NCBI RefSeq assembly: GCF_022132145.1
Contig: NZ_JAJISP010000003.1
Location: 434,001 to 498,000 of the forward strand
Reading direction: 5' to 3'
Length of the DNA: 64,000 nucleotides
Origin: Pseudomonas sp. MMS21 TM103
GTDB lineage: Bacteria > Pseudomonadota > Gammaproteobacteria > Pseudomonadales > Pseudomonadaceae
In this document: positions 18,493 to 28,915 of the stretch, piece by piece
Numbering within the stretch: position 1 is the stretch's first letter
Layout: each line of letters begins with the position of its first letter
Translations under genes and position numbers: made by a program
Notes under the pieces: generated by a model
Database searches by the model: none
What the model was told of the DNA's origin: nothing
The model's input: the letters and a program-made list of their open reading frames with translations, nothing else

Positions 18493-18841
18493 TGTTCACT
18501 CCAACTCGGCTGGCCACACGGGGCCGGCAGTGTACCCCTGGCGGAGTCTGACGCTCAACGCGTAAGCCCGATAGCCTGGCCTATTCGGCCACAGCCACAT
18601 TGCCCAGGCACTGCCACGAAGCGCCGGACGACCTGTCCGAGCAGGTCCTGACCTGGAGATTCGCGGCCCGCCGCTCTTCGGCGCGGCGGAACAGGCCCTG
18701 AGCGTGTTGCGCGACTACCCAGGGCCAGGCGTGGGCCTGCCGCTCAGCGCGGCAGATCGCAAGGGAGGATGACGCCTGATCCATCCATAACGATGGCAGC
18801 CCAGATGGGCGCCAAGGTTGCAGCCGGCCTGCAGGCCGTCT
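18493..18841. other. Intergenic region with a possible coding remnant
   Basis: These 349 bases lie between two minus-strand genes. The middle keeps protein-like G+C-rich codon structure on the plus strand but only in fragments (see 18627-18772). A perfect CGGCCTGCAGGCCG palindrome stands just past the hpt stop codon. Nothing else is recognisable. Confidence 0.45.
18627..18772 (+). pseudogene. Possible frameshifted gene remnant
   Basis: Plus-strand sequence reads D-D-L-S-E-Q-V-L in one frame and, after a one-base shift near 18652, L-E-I-R-G-P-P-L-F-G-A-A-E-Q-A-L followed by D-Y-P-G-P-G-V-G-L-P-L to a TGA at 18770. Joined, this looks like the end of a real protein, with Pseudomonas-like codon use. 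There is no start or upstream part. I do not recognise the family; it may be chance coding potential in G+C-rich DNA. Confidence 0.3.
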
Positions 18842-19399
18842 CTACATGCCCTTGACCGCGTAGATGCCCGGCGCATTGCGCCAGTAGCCCTTGTAGTCCA
18901 TGCCGTAGCCGAAGATATAACGGTCGATGCACGGCAGGCCGACGTAATCGGCCTTGAGGTCGGGGCGGGCCTTACGGTCGTGGTCCTTGTCGATCAGGAC
19001 TGCGGTGTGCACGGCACTGGCGCCGGCGTGGTGGCAGAAGTCGATGATCGCACCCAGGGTGTGCCCTTCGTCGAGGATGTCGTCAATGATCAGCACGTCG
19101 CGATCGATAAAGGAGATTTCCGGTTTGGCCTTCCAGAATAGTTCGCCGCCGCTGGTTTCGTTGCGATAACGGGTGGCATGCAGGTAGGACAGCTCCAACG
19201 GGAAGTTGAGCTTGGGCAGCAACTTGCCGGAGAAGATCAAGCCACCGTTCATCACACAGAACACCACTGGATTGCGCTCGGCCAGCTCGCCATTGATCGC
19301 GGCGGCGACCTGGTCGATAGCCGCTTCCACTTCGGTTTCGCTGTACAGACAATCGGCTTCCAGCATGACTTGGCGGATGTGCGCGAGATCGACGGGCAT
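18842..19399 (-). CDS. hpt: Hypoxanthine-guanine phosphoribosyltransferase
   Basis: The 185-residue enzyme transfers ribose 5-phosphate from PRPP to hypoxanthine or guanine, making IMP or GMP in purine salvage. The PRPP motif V-L-I-I-D-D-I-L-D-E-G-H-T sits near residue 100, and V-M-N-G-G-L is the family's early loop. The ATG at 19399 has AGAGGAAAG upstream; the longer frame is not homologous. It is divergent from upp, as in P. aeruginosa. Confidence 0.92.
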   Translation of the reverse strand: MPVDLAHIRQVMLEADCLYSETEVEAAIDQVAAAINGELAERNPVVFCVMNGGLIFSGKLLPKLNFPLELSYLHATRYRNETSGGELFWKAKPEISFIDRDVLIIDDILDEGHTLGAIIDFCHHAGASAVHTAVLIDKDHDRKARPDLKADYVGLPCIDRYIFGYGMDYKGYWRNAPGIYAVKGM

Positions 19400-19650
19400 G
19401 GTCTTTCCTCTAGGGGTGAGCGAACATTGAAAAAATGCAAAGCTGATCAATGCGTCAAAATAAAAGTCGGCAAAGGTACCCACCTGTTTCGGGTGGAGCA
19501 AGCCCTTGCCGATAAACCGCAGGAAATATGCGCAATCGCCGACATTACACACTAGATTCCTGCAAGCCGCATGCGTCTGCGCGCCCGTAGCACCATGCCA
19601 ATGCTAATCTAGCTCAATTTTTTTTTACCAGCCCCGCCGGAGAACCCGCC

Positions 19651-20289
19651 ATGCCCGTCCTCGAGATCCGCCACCCGTTGATTCGCCACAAGCTCGGCCT
19701 GATGCGGCGCGCCGACATCAGTACGAAGAATTTCCGCGAACTGGCTCAGGAAGTCGGCGCCCTGCTGACCTACGAAGCGACCAAGGATCTGCCCCTGGAA
19801 AATTACGAGATCCAGGGTTGGGCTGGCACCGTGCAGGTGGAAAAGATCTCCGGCAAGAAAATCACCGTGGTGCCTATCCTGCGCGCCGGCATTGGCATGC
19901 TCGACGGCGTGCTCAGTCTGATTCCCGGGGCCAAGGTCAGCGCCGTGGGCGTGGCGCGCAATGAGAAGACCCTGCAGGCGCACACCTACCTGGAAAAACT
20001 GGTGCCGGAAATCGACGAGCGCCTGGCCATGATCATCGACCCGATGCTCGCCACTGGCGGCTCCATGGTTGCCACCATCGACCTGCTGAAGAAGGCCGGC
20101 TGCAAGGAAATCCGCGCCATGGTCCTGGTCGCCGCGCCTGAGGGCATCAAGGCGGTGGCCGAGGCCCATCCCGAGGTAATGATCTACACCGCCTCGATCG
20201 ATGAGCGCCTCAACGAGCACGGCTACATCATTCCCGGCCTGGGCGATGCCGGCGACAAGATCTTCGGCACCAAGCAGAAGGACGCCTGA
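19651..20289 (+). CDS. upp: Uracil phosphoribosyltransferase
   Basis: The 212-residue enzyme makes UMP from uracil and PRPP. Sequence features include P-I-L-R-A-G-I-G-M, the PRPP-binding D-P-M-L-A-T-G-G-S and the C-terminal uracil loop [11 protein letters not shown]. Length equals the usual 208-212. It lies two bases ahead of uraA, so uptake and phosphoribosylation of uracil are co-expressed. Confidence 0.96.
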   Translation: MPVLEIRHPLIRHKLGLMRRADISTKNFRELAQEVGALLTYEATKDLPLENYEIQGWAGTVQVEKISGKKITVVPILRAGIGMLDGVLSLIPGAKVSAVGVARNEKTLQAHTYLEKLVPEIDERLAMIIDPMLATGGSMVATIDLLKKAGCKEIRAMVLVAAPEGIKAVAEAHPEVMIYTASIDERLNEHGYIIPGLGDAGDKIFGTKQKDA

Positions 20290-20291
20290 GC

Positions 20292-21560
20292 ATGCAGGAC
20301 CACATGCAGGACGCCACCTGGCGACAGGTCCTGGCTGGTTCGCAGATGCTCTTCGTGGCCTTCGGCGCGCTGGTGCTGATGCCGCTGATCACCGGCATGG
20401 ACCCCAACGTGGCACTGTTCACCGCCGGTCTCGGCACCCTGATCTTCCAGTTGGTGACCAAGAACCAGGTACCGGTGTTTCTTGCCTCGAGCTTCGCCTT
20501 TATCGCGCCGATTCTCGCCGCCAAGGCCGACTTCGGCCTGCCGGCGACCCTCGGTGGCCTGGTCGCCGCAGGCGTCGCCTACATGCTGCTGGCCGGCGCG
20601 GTGAAGCTCAAGGGCACCGGTTTTGTCGACCGCCTGTTGCCGCCGGTGGTAATCGGCCCGGTGATCATGGCCATCGGCCTGGGCCTGGCGCCCGTGGCGG
20701 CCAACATGGCGATGGGCAAGGCCGGCGATGCCAGCGTGCAGCTGGTGCCCTATGACGTGGCGCTGATGATCTCGCTGCCGGCGCTGCTCACCACCCTGAT
20801 CGTCGCCGTGGTCGGCCGCGGGATCTTCCGCCTGATCCCGATTCTCTGCGGGATTGCCGTCGGCTATACGCTGGCCTGGTTGTTCGGCGTGGTCGACTTC
20901 ACCGCAGTGGCTGCCGCCCCCTGGTTGGCGCTGCCGAACTTCGTCGCGCCCGAGCTGCACTGGGGGGCGATCCTGTTCATCCTGCCGGTGGCCATTGCGC
21001 CGGCCATCGAGCATATCGGCGACGTACTGGCGATCGGCACCGTGACCGGCAAGAACTACCTGAAAGAACCCGGCCTGCACCGCACCCTGCTTGGCGATGG
21101 CCTGGCCACTTCGGCGGCCGGCCTGCTCGGCGGCCCACCGAACACCACCTATTCGGAAGTCACCGGCGCGGTGATGCTGACCAGGAACTTCAACCCCAGG
21201 GTGATGCTCTGGGCAGCGCTGATCGCCATGGTGCTGGCCTTTATCGGCAAGTTCGGTGCCGTGCTGCAAAGCATTCCGGTACCGGTGATGGGCGGTATTC
21301 TCTGCCTGCTGTTCGGCTCCATCGCGGTGGTCGGCCTGAATACCCTGATCCGCCACCAGGTCGACCTGGGCGAACCACGCAACCTGGTGATAGTCGCGGT
21401 GACCCTGGTGTTCGGCATCGGCGGCATGGTGATAGGCGCCGGCGATATCAGCCTCAAGGGCATTTCGCTGTGCGGCATCATCGCCATTGCGCTCAACCTG
21501 CTGCTGCCCGGCGGCAAGGGCTGGCGCAGCAAGGCGCTGAGCGAAGAGCAGACCCCGTAG
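20292..21560 (+). CDS. uraA: Uracil permease (NCS2 family)
   Basis: The 422-residue inner-membrane protein has 12-14 hydrophobic segments and the NCS2 signature (A-P-A-I-E-H-I-G-D-V near residue 240, followed by G-L-L-G-G-P-P-N-T-T-Y-S-E). The Glu in the first motif and the glycine-rich second motif bind uracil in E. coli UraA. It imports uracil by proton symport. It follows upp directly in one transcript. Confidence 0.94.
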   Translation: MQDHMQDATWRQVLAGSQMLFVAFGALVLMPLITGMDPNVALFTAGLGTLIFQLVTKNQVPVFLASSFAFIAPILAAKADFGLPATLGGLVAAGVAYMLLAGAVKLKGTGFVDRLLPPVVIGPVIMAIGLGLAPVAANMAMGKAGDASVQLVPYDVALMISLPALLTTLIVAVVGRGIFRLIPILCGIAVGYTLAWLFGVVDFTAVAAAPWLALPNFVAPELHWGAILFILPVAIAPAIEHIGDVLAIGTVTGKNYLKEPGLHRTLLGDGLATSAAGLLGGPPNTTYSEVTGAVMLTRNFNPRVMLWAALIAMVLAFIGKFGAVLQSIPVPVMGGILCLLFGSIAVVGLNTLIRHQVDLGEPRNLVIVAVTLVFGIGGMVIGAGDISLKGISLCGIIAIALNLLLPGGKGWRSKALSEEQTP

Positions 21561-21589
21561 TTTGGAACCGGGATAAAGCGCGTACCGCC

Positions 21590-21620
21590 GTGCAATCCGG
21601 GAGGCTATCGCGGATTGCAC
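21590..21620. repeat. Palindromic repeat, copy 1
   Basis: GTGCAATCCG and CGGATTGCAC form a perfect 10-bp stem with an 11-base loop containing GCTATCG. It lies behind uraA and shares its arms with the copy at 23280-23310 on the other side of the MFS gene. It resembles REP-type intergenic elements of pseudomonads and could also act as a transcript end. Confidence 0.6.
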
Positions 21621-21747
21621 CGGCATTTATCCAGGCTTGTGTGCTGGGCCGGTGGAGGACGCCTTGCGCGACGGATGAATAAAGCGTCTTCCACGAGGTC
21701 GCAGACATTGCCCATGCACCTGGCATCTACCCAGCCAGGCGCCCTCT

Positions 21748-23097
21748 TCAAGCCGACTTGGCCGCCCACTGCTGCAGGTGCAGCAAACTGCCTCGGTAGG
21801 GCTTGAGACTCATGCTCAGCAGCACGATGGAACTGAACACGGCAATGCTGCTGACGATCAGCAGCGAGTAGCGCAGCGCCTGGTCATCGGCGAACACGTA
21901 GTCGGTCACCAGCGCTACAGCGGTCGGGCCGATGCCCAGGCCGATCAAGGTAATGACGAACAAATAGATCGCCGAGGCCTGGCCGCGCATCGAGTTGGGC
22001 ATGATTTCCTGGATCGCCGCCGGTGCCACGCCAAACGGCATGCTCAGGAAGAACACCGTCGGCGCCATCAGCACCGCCGCCAACACCCCGCTGTCCATCA
22101 ACGGAAAGCTAAGCACACAAGGCGCGGCGCCGATTGCAGCGTACAGGCCGACGCGCATATTGGCGTCGCTGCGGCCGCGCCTGGCCATCCAGTCGGCCAG
22201 GCGCCCGCCGAAGAGGATGCCCAGGCAGCCAAACACCGCCACTATGCTGCCGTAGATGATGCCAACCTGGCCGGCGTCCCAGCCGTAGGTGCGGATAAAG
22301 AAGCTGGGAACCCAGGCCGCGCTGCCGTAACCGGCGAACGCCAGGCCGGCGAAGCCGAAGTTATGGCAGAGCACGGTGCGTTTGTTGGCGCGGATATAAC
22401 GCCCGACGTCCGCCAGCGGCACTGCCACACCGGCGCCAACGCCGCGCCGCGCCGGCTCCTTGACCGCCAGCATCAGCAGGGTGAAGAGCACCCCGGCGGC
22501 GCCCAGGGCGAGAAAGATCAACTGCCAGGGCCGCACTTCGCCGAGCACCGGCAACAACACGTCGCCTTGGGCCGACGCCAGTTTGATCACCAAACCGCCA
22601 AACAGAAAGGCCAGGCCCGAGCCCAGGTAGACGCCCATCGAATAGACGCTGATGGCAGTGGCACGGCGTTCCGCGGGAAAGCTGTCGGCGATCAGCGAAT
22701 AGGCCGCCGGCGACAAGGCGGCTTCGCCGACACCGACGCCGATCCGGCAAATCAGGAATTGCCAGTACAGCCTGGCCATGCCGCAGGCGGCGGTAGCCGC
22801 GCTCCAGAACAAGATACCGATGGCGATCAACCCGCGACGGCTGCGGGTATCGGCCAGGCGCCCCAGGGGAATCCCACAAACGGTATAGAACAAGGCGAAG
22901 GACAGGCCCATCAGCAGGCTCATCTGGGTGTCGCTGATCATCAGGTCGCGGCGGATCGGCGCCACCAGCAGGTTGAGAATCTGCCGGTCGATAAAGGACA
23001 GCACATAGGCCACCATCAGGATGGTGACAGTAGCCCAGGCGCGGGTACTGGAGGGATAGCCGTTATTGTTGTTGGACACTGGCAGGCTCCTCGGCAC
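21748..23097 (-). CDS. MFS transporter, spinster-like
   Basis: The 449-residue protein has twelve hydrophobic segments and the MFS motif G-x-L-A-D-x-x-S-R-R between helices 2 and 3 (near residue 75). The start of helix 1, A-Y-V-L-S-F-I-D-R-Q-I-L-N-L-L, and R-I-G-V-G-V-G-E-A-A-L-S-P-A-A are typical of the spinster/hexuronate-like branch. The substrate cannot be read from sequence. It is a single gene between uraA and hemH, flanked by related palindromes, and is not part of the conserved block. Confidence 0.85.
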   Translation of the reverse strand: MPRSLPVSNNNNGYPSSTRAWATVTILMVAYVLSFIDRQILNLLVAPIRRDLMISDTQMSLLMGLSFALFYTVCGIPLGRLADTRSRRGLIAIGILFWSAATAACGMARLYWQFLICRIGVGVGEAALSPAAYSLIADSFPAERRATAISVYSMGVYLGSGLAFLFGGLVIKLASAQGDVLLPVLGEVRPWQLIFLALGAAGVLFTLLMLAVKEPARRGVGAGVAVPLADVGRYIRANKRTVLCHNFGFAGLAFAGYGSAAWVPSFFIRTYGWDAGQVGIIYGSIVAVFGCLGILFGGRLADWMARRGRSDANMRVGLYAAIGAAPCVLSFPLMDSGVLAAVLMAPTVFFLSMPFGVAPAAIQEIMPNSMRGQASAIYLFVITLIGLGIGPTAVALVTDYVFADDQALRYSLLIVSSIAVFSSIVLLSMSLKPYRGSLLHLQQWAAKSA

Positions 23098-23279
23098 CGC
23101 TTACGCGATACGCGACGGTTGAAAGTGCCACCAGCTTAGGCCGATATAGACATCGGTGAGTATGACCAACAGGCGTTATCAACCAGGCGAATGCAATACC
23201 TCCTGTCGAACTGATAACCGCCTCGACATACCTGGCGCCGCCGGCCAACGCCGCGCAAAGCGCAGCGAATAAACGCGGC

Positions 23280-23310
23280 GCAATCCGCTGCGGCCGCCAT
23301 CGCGGATTGC
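23280..23310. repeat. Palindromic repeat, copy 2
   Basis: GCAATCCG and CGGATTGC form an 8-bp stem; the loop contains a GCGGCCGC palindrome. The arms are those of the copy at 21590-21620. It lies between the MFS gene and hemH. Confidence 0.6.
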
Positions 23311-23369
23311 ACCAAGGGTCATCCGGGCCAGGTAGCGCCGGTCCGCTGCACAAACAGAGGAGCGGTCGC

Positions 23370-24392
23370 TCAATGCATCGACGGCGCCCGCTCGCAGAGG
23401 GTATTGAGTGCCACCACCCAGCGAGGGTGATCGTTGAGACAGGGCACCAGTTGCAGGCTCTCGCCACCGGCCGCCTGGAACTGCTCAAGGCCACGATCGC
23501 CGATTTCCTCCAGGGTTTCGATGCAGTCGGCTACGAATGCCGGGCACATCACCAGCAGCTTCTTCACCCCCTGCCCGGCCAACTCCTCGAGACGGCTTTC
23601 GGTATAGGGCTCGATCCACTTATCCCGGCCCAGGCGCGACTGGAAGGACACCGACCACTGCTCAGGGCGCAGGCCCATGCGTTCGGCGAAGGCTTCGGCG
23701 CTGCGCATGCATTGCGCGCGGTAGCAGGTCGCAAGCACCTCCGGCGGCGCCGTACGACAGCAATCGGGCCCCTGCAGGCAATGCTTGCCGGGATCGAGCT
23801 TACGCAGATGGCGTTCCGGCAGACCGTGAAAACTCAGCAACAGGTGATCGAAGTCCTGCTCGAGGTAAGGCCTGGCGCTCTCGACCAGGGCCTCGAGGTA
23901 TTCCGGCTGGTCATAGAACGGCGCCAGTAGGGCGAAGTGCATGTCCAGGTTGCCCGCGCGCACCACCCGCTTGGCTTCCTCGATCACCGTGGTGGTGGTG
24001 CTATCGGCGAACTGCGGATACAGCGGCGCCAGGGTTACCTGCTTGATGCCTTGCGCCGCCAGCCGCCGGAGCACCGTGTCGATCGACGGCTCGCCGTAGC
24101 GCATCGCCAGTTCGACCGGACCCTGGCGCCACTGCGCCTTCATCGCCTGCTGCAGGCGCTTGCTCAATACCACCAGGGGCGAGCCGTCCTCCCACCAGAT
24201 CGACGCATAGGCATGGGCCGAAGCCGCAGGCCGCTTGATCAGAATCAGCGACACCAGCAAACGCCGCAACGGCCAGGGCAGATCGACCACATAGGGGTCC
24301 ATTAGAAATTGATTGAGGTAGCGCCGTACATCAGCCACTTCGGTCGACGCCGGGGAGCCCAGGTTGACCAGCAGCAAGGCGTGATTGCTCAT
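23370..24392 (-). CDS. hemH: Ferrochelatase
   Basis: The 340-residue enzyme inserts Fe(II) into protoporphyrin IX, the last step of protohaem synthesis. It shows L-L-V-N-L-G-S-P at the N terminus and the signature S-F-H-G-L-P-E-R-H near residue 205, which holds the catalytic His. [13 protein letters not shown] is also diagnostic. Length is normal. It lies 16 bases after the epimerase gene on the same strand and is probably co-transcribed with it. Confidence 0.95.
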   Translation of the reverse strand: MSNHALLLVNLGSPASTEVADVRRYLNQFLMDPYVVDLPWPLRRLLVSLILIKRPAASAHAYASIWWEDGSPLVVLSKRLQQAMKAQWRQGPVELAMRYGEPSIDTVLRRLAAQGIKQVTLAPLYPQFADSTTTTVIEEAKRVVRAGNLDMHFALLAPFYDQPEYLEALVESARPYLEQDFDHLLLSFHGLPERHLRKLDPGKHCLQGPDCCRTAPPEVLATCYRAQCMRSAEAFAERMGLRPEQWSVSFQSRLGRDKWIEPYTESRLEELAGQGVKKLLVMCPAFVADCIETLEEIGDRGLEQFQAAGGESLQLVPCLNDHPRWVVALNTLCERAPSMH

Positions 24393-24408
24393 GAAAAATC
24401 CTTATCAG

Positions 24409-25311
24409 TCAGTGTCGACCCAGCAAATCCGCCAGGGCTAGATCCAGATCGGTGAAACGAAAACGAAACCCGGCTTCCTGCAGGCGTACCGGCAATGCCC
24501 GCTGCCCCCCCAGCAACAGCCCCGCCAGTTCGCCTAAGGCCATGCGCAGGAGGAACGCCGGGGCCGGCAGCAGCGCCGGGCGATGCAAGACGCGGCCCAG
24601 CGCGCGGGCGAAGTCGGCGTTGCGCACCGGCTCGGGAGCGCAGGCATTATAAGGACCGCTGGCCTGCTCCTGCTGCAAGAGAAAATCGATCAGGGCGATT
24701 TGATCGGCGATATGGATCCACGGCATCCACTGCCGGCCATCGCCGATCGGGCCACCCAGGCCGAAACGGAAGGGTGGCAGCAGGCGCGCCAGGAAGCCGC
24801 CGTCCGCAGCCAGCACCAGACCGGTGCGCACCAGCACTACCCTGATGCCCAGGGCTTCGGCACGCTGCGCCGTCTCCTCCCAGGCACCGCACAACTGGGC
24901 GCTGAAATCGTCGGTAATCTGCGGGCTATCCTCATTCAGCTCGCGCTCACCGCCATCGCCATACCAGCCCACCGCCGAGCCGGACAGCAGCACCCGCGGC
25001 TTCTGCTGGCGCTGCTGCAACCAGGCCAGCAGCTGCTCGGTGAGGGTGATCCGGCTGGCCCAGAGCAGGTTCTTGCGCTTGCGCGTCCAGGGCCGGTCGG
25101 CGATCGGCGCGCCGGCCAGATTGACCACCGCATCCAGCGCCTGATCGCCGACTTCGTCGAGCCAGCCAATGCCGCGGACCTGCGCCCCACACAGCGCCGC
25201 AACCCGCTGCGGGGTGCGGCTCCACACCGTCAGTTGATGGCCCTCCTGCGTCCACTGTCGACACAGGGCGCGGCCAATCAGCCCGGTTCCGCCGGTGAGC
25301 AATATGTGCAT
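24409..25311 (-). CDS. TIGR01777-family epimerase (YfcH-like, DUF1731)
   Basis: The 300-residue protein has an N-terminal Rossmann fold with T-G-G-T-G-L-I-G near residue 6 and a C-terminal DUF1731 domain. V-N-L-A-G-A-P-I and S-G-S-A-V-G-W-Y-G are family hallmarks. It is an extended SDR with bound NAD(P); the substrate is unknown. Orthologues sit beside hemH in pseudomonads. Its start faces the light-type operator at 25441-25464, so the divergent promoters may be linked. Confidence 0.88.
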   Translation of the reverse strand: MHILLTGGTGLIGRALCRQWTQEGHQLTVWSRTPQRVAALCGAQVRGIGWLDEVGDQALDAVVNLAGAPIADRPWTRKRKNLLWASRITLTEQLLAWLQQRQQKPRVLLSGSAVGWYGDGGERELNEDSPQITDDFSAQLCGAWEETAQRAEALGIRVVLVRTGLVLAADGGFLARLLPPFRFGLGGPIGDGRQWMPWIHIADQIALIDFLLQQEQASGPYNACAPEPVRNADFARALGRVLHRPALLPAPAFLLRMALGELAGLLLGGQRALPVRLQEAGFRFRFTDLDLALADLLGRH

Positions 25312-25423
25312 GGCATCCTCCTCGCATGGCGTGAGCCAACCTTGATAGCCACCAGTCTGGTTTATGACGGGGCAGCGTGCCTTTAATCCGGGTCAGGATT
25401 GTCTTTAATATATAAAGGCACGA

Positions 25424-25464
25424 TTGAATCCGATAAGCCCTATACATACAATGAATATTGTATA
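25424..25464 (+). promoter_or_regulatory. Promoter with LitR-type operator ahead of the renalase gene
   Basis: TATACA-N12-TGTATA (25441-25464) fits the consensus T(G/A)TACA-N12-TGTA(C/T)A reported for PplR1, a class II LitR regulator of P. putida. A candidate -35, TTGAAT (25424-25429), and a -10, TACAAT (25447-25452), are 17 bases apart, so the operator covers the -10. Its spacer also holds a TACAAT/ATTGTA palindrome. Binding would block RNA polymerase until light relieves it. Confidence 0.7.
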
Positions 25465-25508
25465 GGTTTTGTCTAAAGCGTAGCCTAGCGCTCTAAAACA
25501 AGAGGTAG

Positions 25509-26737
<1,229 letters not shown>

Positions 26738-26897
26738 CTCACCCTCGATCAGCCTGCTGCAACGGCAAGTCTGCGCACTCCCCCCTGCCAAACACGTTTA
26801 GCCGCCCCCCTCCTCTTCATAGCCCATGCCACCGAGCCGCCGACAGCGCCCAGCGCAGCGGCCCTTACTTGTCCGGCCGATAAAACCTTACAACAGT

Positions 26898-26971
26898 TGT
26901 ACAAATAATTTGACCTGTACAACAATCACGCTATGATGATCACAAGTTGTACATCCACACCATCATGTACA
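26898..26971 (+). promoter_or_regulatory. Light-type promoter with two LitR operators
   Basis: Two perfect copies of TGTACA-N12-TGTACA stand at 26898-26921 and 26948-26971. Between them is a good promoter: -35 TTGACC (26910-26915) and -10 TATGAT (26932-26937), spacer 16. The first operator covers the -35, the second the expected start of transcription. This is the geometry of a tightly repressed promoter and it drives the operon from 26994. PplR1 of P. putida binds this consensus at light-induced genes. Confidence 0.8.
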
Positions 26972-26993
26972 AGTAACCAGCAGAGGTCGTGCC

Positions 26994-27962
26994 ATGAACC
27001 CGCTCCAAGTCGCCTCCAGCAAGCCTAGACTCGCCATAAGCGCCTGCCTGCTGGGCGCTGAAGTACGCTACAACGGCGGCCACAAGGAATCACGGCTGTG
27101 CAGCCGCACCCTCACCGAGTATTTCGATTTCGTCCCGCTGTGCCCGGAAGTGGCGATTGGTCTGGGCACCCCGCGCGAACCCATCCGCCTGGTCGGCGAC
27201 CCCGCCGCCCCGCGCGCAGTGGGGACCGTGCAGCGCGAGCGTGACGTCACTGAACCGCTGGCCGCCTACGGCGCGCAGATGGCGGGAGCACTGGATGACA
27301 TCTGCGGCTACATCTTCATGCAGCAATCGCCGTCCTGTGGCCTGGAGCGCGTCAAGGTTTACCAGGACAACGGTCGCCCCAGTGAACCCAAGGGCCGCGG
27401 TATCTTCGCCGAGGCATTCTGCGCCCGCCGCCCGGACTTGCCGGTAGAGGAAGACGGCCGGCTCAATGATCCCATCCTGCGCGAGAATTTCATCACCCGC
27501 GTTTACGCCTACGCGCAATGGCAACAACTGCTGCGCGACGGCCTGACCCGCAAGACCCTGCTGGACTTCCACTCGCGCTACAAGTACCTGTTGATGGCCA
27601 CCCATCCGCTGCAATACAAGGCACTCGGCCGCCTGCTCGGCAACCTGCACCAGCATGATCTGCAGGAATTGGCGCCGCGTTACTTCAGCGAGCTGATGGC
27701 GGCGCTGAAAAAGTGCGCGACCCGGCGCACCCACAGCAACACGCTGCAGCACCTCAGTGGCTATTTCAAGCTAGCCCTGAGCAGCGCGGACCGGCAGGAA
27801 ATGCAGCAGCTGATTGGCCAGTACCGCAACGGCATAGTGCCGTTGGTAGTGCCCCTGACCTTGCTCAAGCACCACTTGCGCCGCCATCCGCACGACTACC
27901 TGGCCACGCAGGTTTACCTGCAACCCCACCCAGAAAACCTCAGCCTGCGTAATGCGCTCTGA
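26994..27962 (+). CDS. DUF523-DUF1722 fusion protein (TudS-like Fe-S domain)
   Basis: The 322-residue protein has an N-terminal DUF523 domain (about 10-155) and a C-terminal DUF1722 domain (about 185-310). DUF523 proteins such as TudS carry a [4Fe-4S] cluster and desulfurate thiouracil. The three expected Cys are here: C18 in S-A-C-L-L-G, C50 in P-L-C-P-E and C115 in S-P-S-C-G. DUF1722 (YbgA) has no firm function. As first gene of a photolyase operon it may remove damaged or thiolated bases, which is inference. AGAGG lies 8 bases before the ATG at 26994. Confidence 0.85.
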   Translation: MNPLQVASSKPRLAISACLLGAEVRYNGGHKESRLCSRTLTEYFDFVPLCPEVAIGLGTPREPIRLVGDPAAPRAVGTVQRERDVTEPLAAYGAQMAGALDDICGYIFMQQSPSCGLERVKVYQDNGRPSEPKGRGIFAEAFCARRPDLPVEEDGRLNDPILRENFITRVYAYAQWQQLLRDGLTRKTLLDFHSRYKYLLMATHPLQYKALGRLLGNLHQHDLQELAPRYFSELMAALKKCATRRTHSNTLQHLSGYFKLALSSADRQEMQQLIGQYRNGIVPLVVPLTLLKHHLRRHPHDYLATQVYLQPHPENLSLRNAL

Positions 27963-27964
27963 TC

Positions 27965-28915
27965 ATGGATGACCTCACTCAGCGCGACACCGCCGCAGCC
28001 GCCGGCGATGACTACCAGCACGCACTGGCCGAGGGTTTTCGGCCCATTCGCGAGGTTGCCCGGCTTACTGGCGTGAACGCCGTGACCCTGCGGGCCTGGG
28101 AACGCCGCTATGGCCTGATCGTGCCGCACCGCACGCCCAAGGGGCACCGGCTCTACTCGGACGACCATGTGGCACAGATCCAGACCATCCTCACCTGGCT
28201 CAACCGCGGCGTCTCGGTTGGCCAGGTCAAAGGTCTGCTGCGCGCCAATCAGCCGGCGTTTGCCGAAGCCACCTCGCAGTGGGACGAGAAGTGCCAACGC
28301 CTGCAGGCAGCCATCTGCAACCTGGCCGAACGGCGCCTGGACGAGTGTTTCAATAGCGAGCTGGCCCTCTACCCACCGCATACCCTGTGCAAGCAGCTGC
28401 TGCTGCCACTGCTCGAAGCCCTTGAGCTGCGCTGGCGCGGCCAGTTCGGCGCCCAGGCCGAGACGGTATTTTTCTACTCCTGGCTGCGCAGCAAGCTCGG
28501 CGCGCGGATCTACCACAACAACCGCCAGCAGGGCGGCGCCCCCCTGCTGCTGGTCAATCTTTCCGACTTGCCGATGGAGCCGGGACTGTGGCTCACCGCC
28601 TGGCTGGCCAGCAGCGCCGGCGCGGCGGTCGACGTTTTCGACTGGCCAGTGCCGCCGGCGGAGCTGGCCATGGCCGTAGAGCACATCCAGCCCAAGGCAC
28701 TGCTGCTCTATTCCAGCCAGGCGCTGAACAGCGCGCACTGGCCGCGCCTGCAGGCGGGATACGCCTGCCCGTGCCTGGTCATCGGCCCGGCGGCGCACAT
28801 CCATCATCAGGAGTTGCAGGCCCTGACTCGACAGAACAGCGCGCTGGGCATGGCGCCAGACCCCCTGAGCGCCTTGCAAATCCTCTCCGACCTCAACCTG
28901 CTGGACACCCCATGA
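27965..28915 (+). CDS. LitR-like MerR-family light-response regulator
   Basis: The 316-residue regulator has a MerR winged helix (about 25-95; V-A-R-L-T-G-V-N-A-V-T-L-R-A-W-E-R-R-Y-G), a helical bundle and a C-terminal domain with the cobalamin-binding fold. The His that ligates cobalt in CarH/LitR (E-x-x-x-H) is absent; the matching stretch reads M-E-P-G-L-W-L. It therefore belongs with class II LitR, where PplR proteins of P. putida respond to light through LOV proteins and not B12. It probably represses its own operon through the operators at 26898-26971. Two bases separate it from the preceding gene. Confidence 0.85.
   Translation: MDDLTQRDTAAAAGDDYQHALAEGFRPIREVARLTGVNAVTLRAWERRYGLIVPHRTPKGHRLYSDDHVAQIQTILTWLNRGVSVGQVKGLLRANQPAFAEATSQWDEKCQRLQAAICNLAERRLDECFNSELALYPPHTLCKQLLLPLLEALELRWRGQFGAQAETVFFYSWLRSKLGARIYHNNRQQGGAPLLLVNLSDLPMEPGLWLTAWLASSAGAAVDVFDWPVPPAELAMAVEHIQPKALLLYSSQALNSAHWPRLQAGYACPCLVIGPAAHIHHQELQALTRQNSALGMAPDPLSALQILSDLNLLDTP

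Noticed and set aside
20223..21626. 467-residue minus-strand frame
   Set aside because: Antisense to upp and uraA; the His/Asp/Gln-rich product reflects codon bias of the permease gene.
21778..23139. 453-residue plus-strand frame
   Set aside because: Antisense to the MFS gene; no start signal and no recognisable motif.
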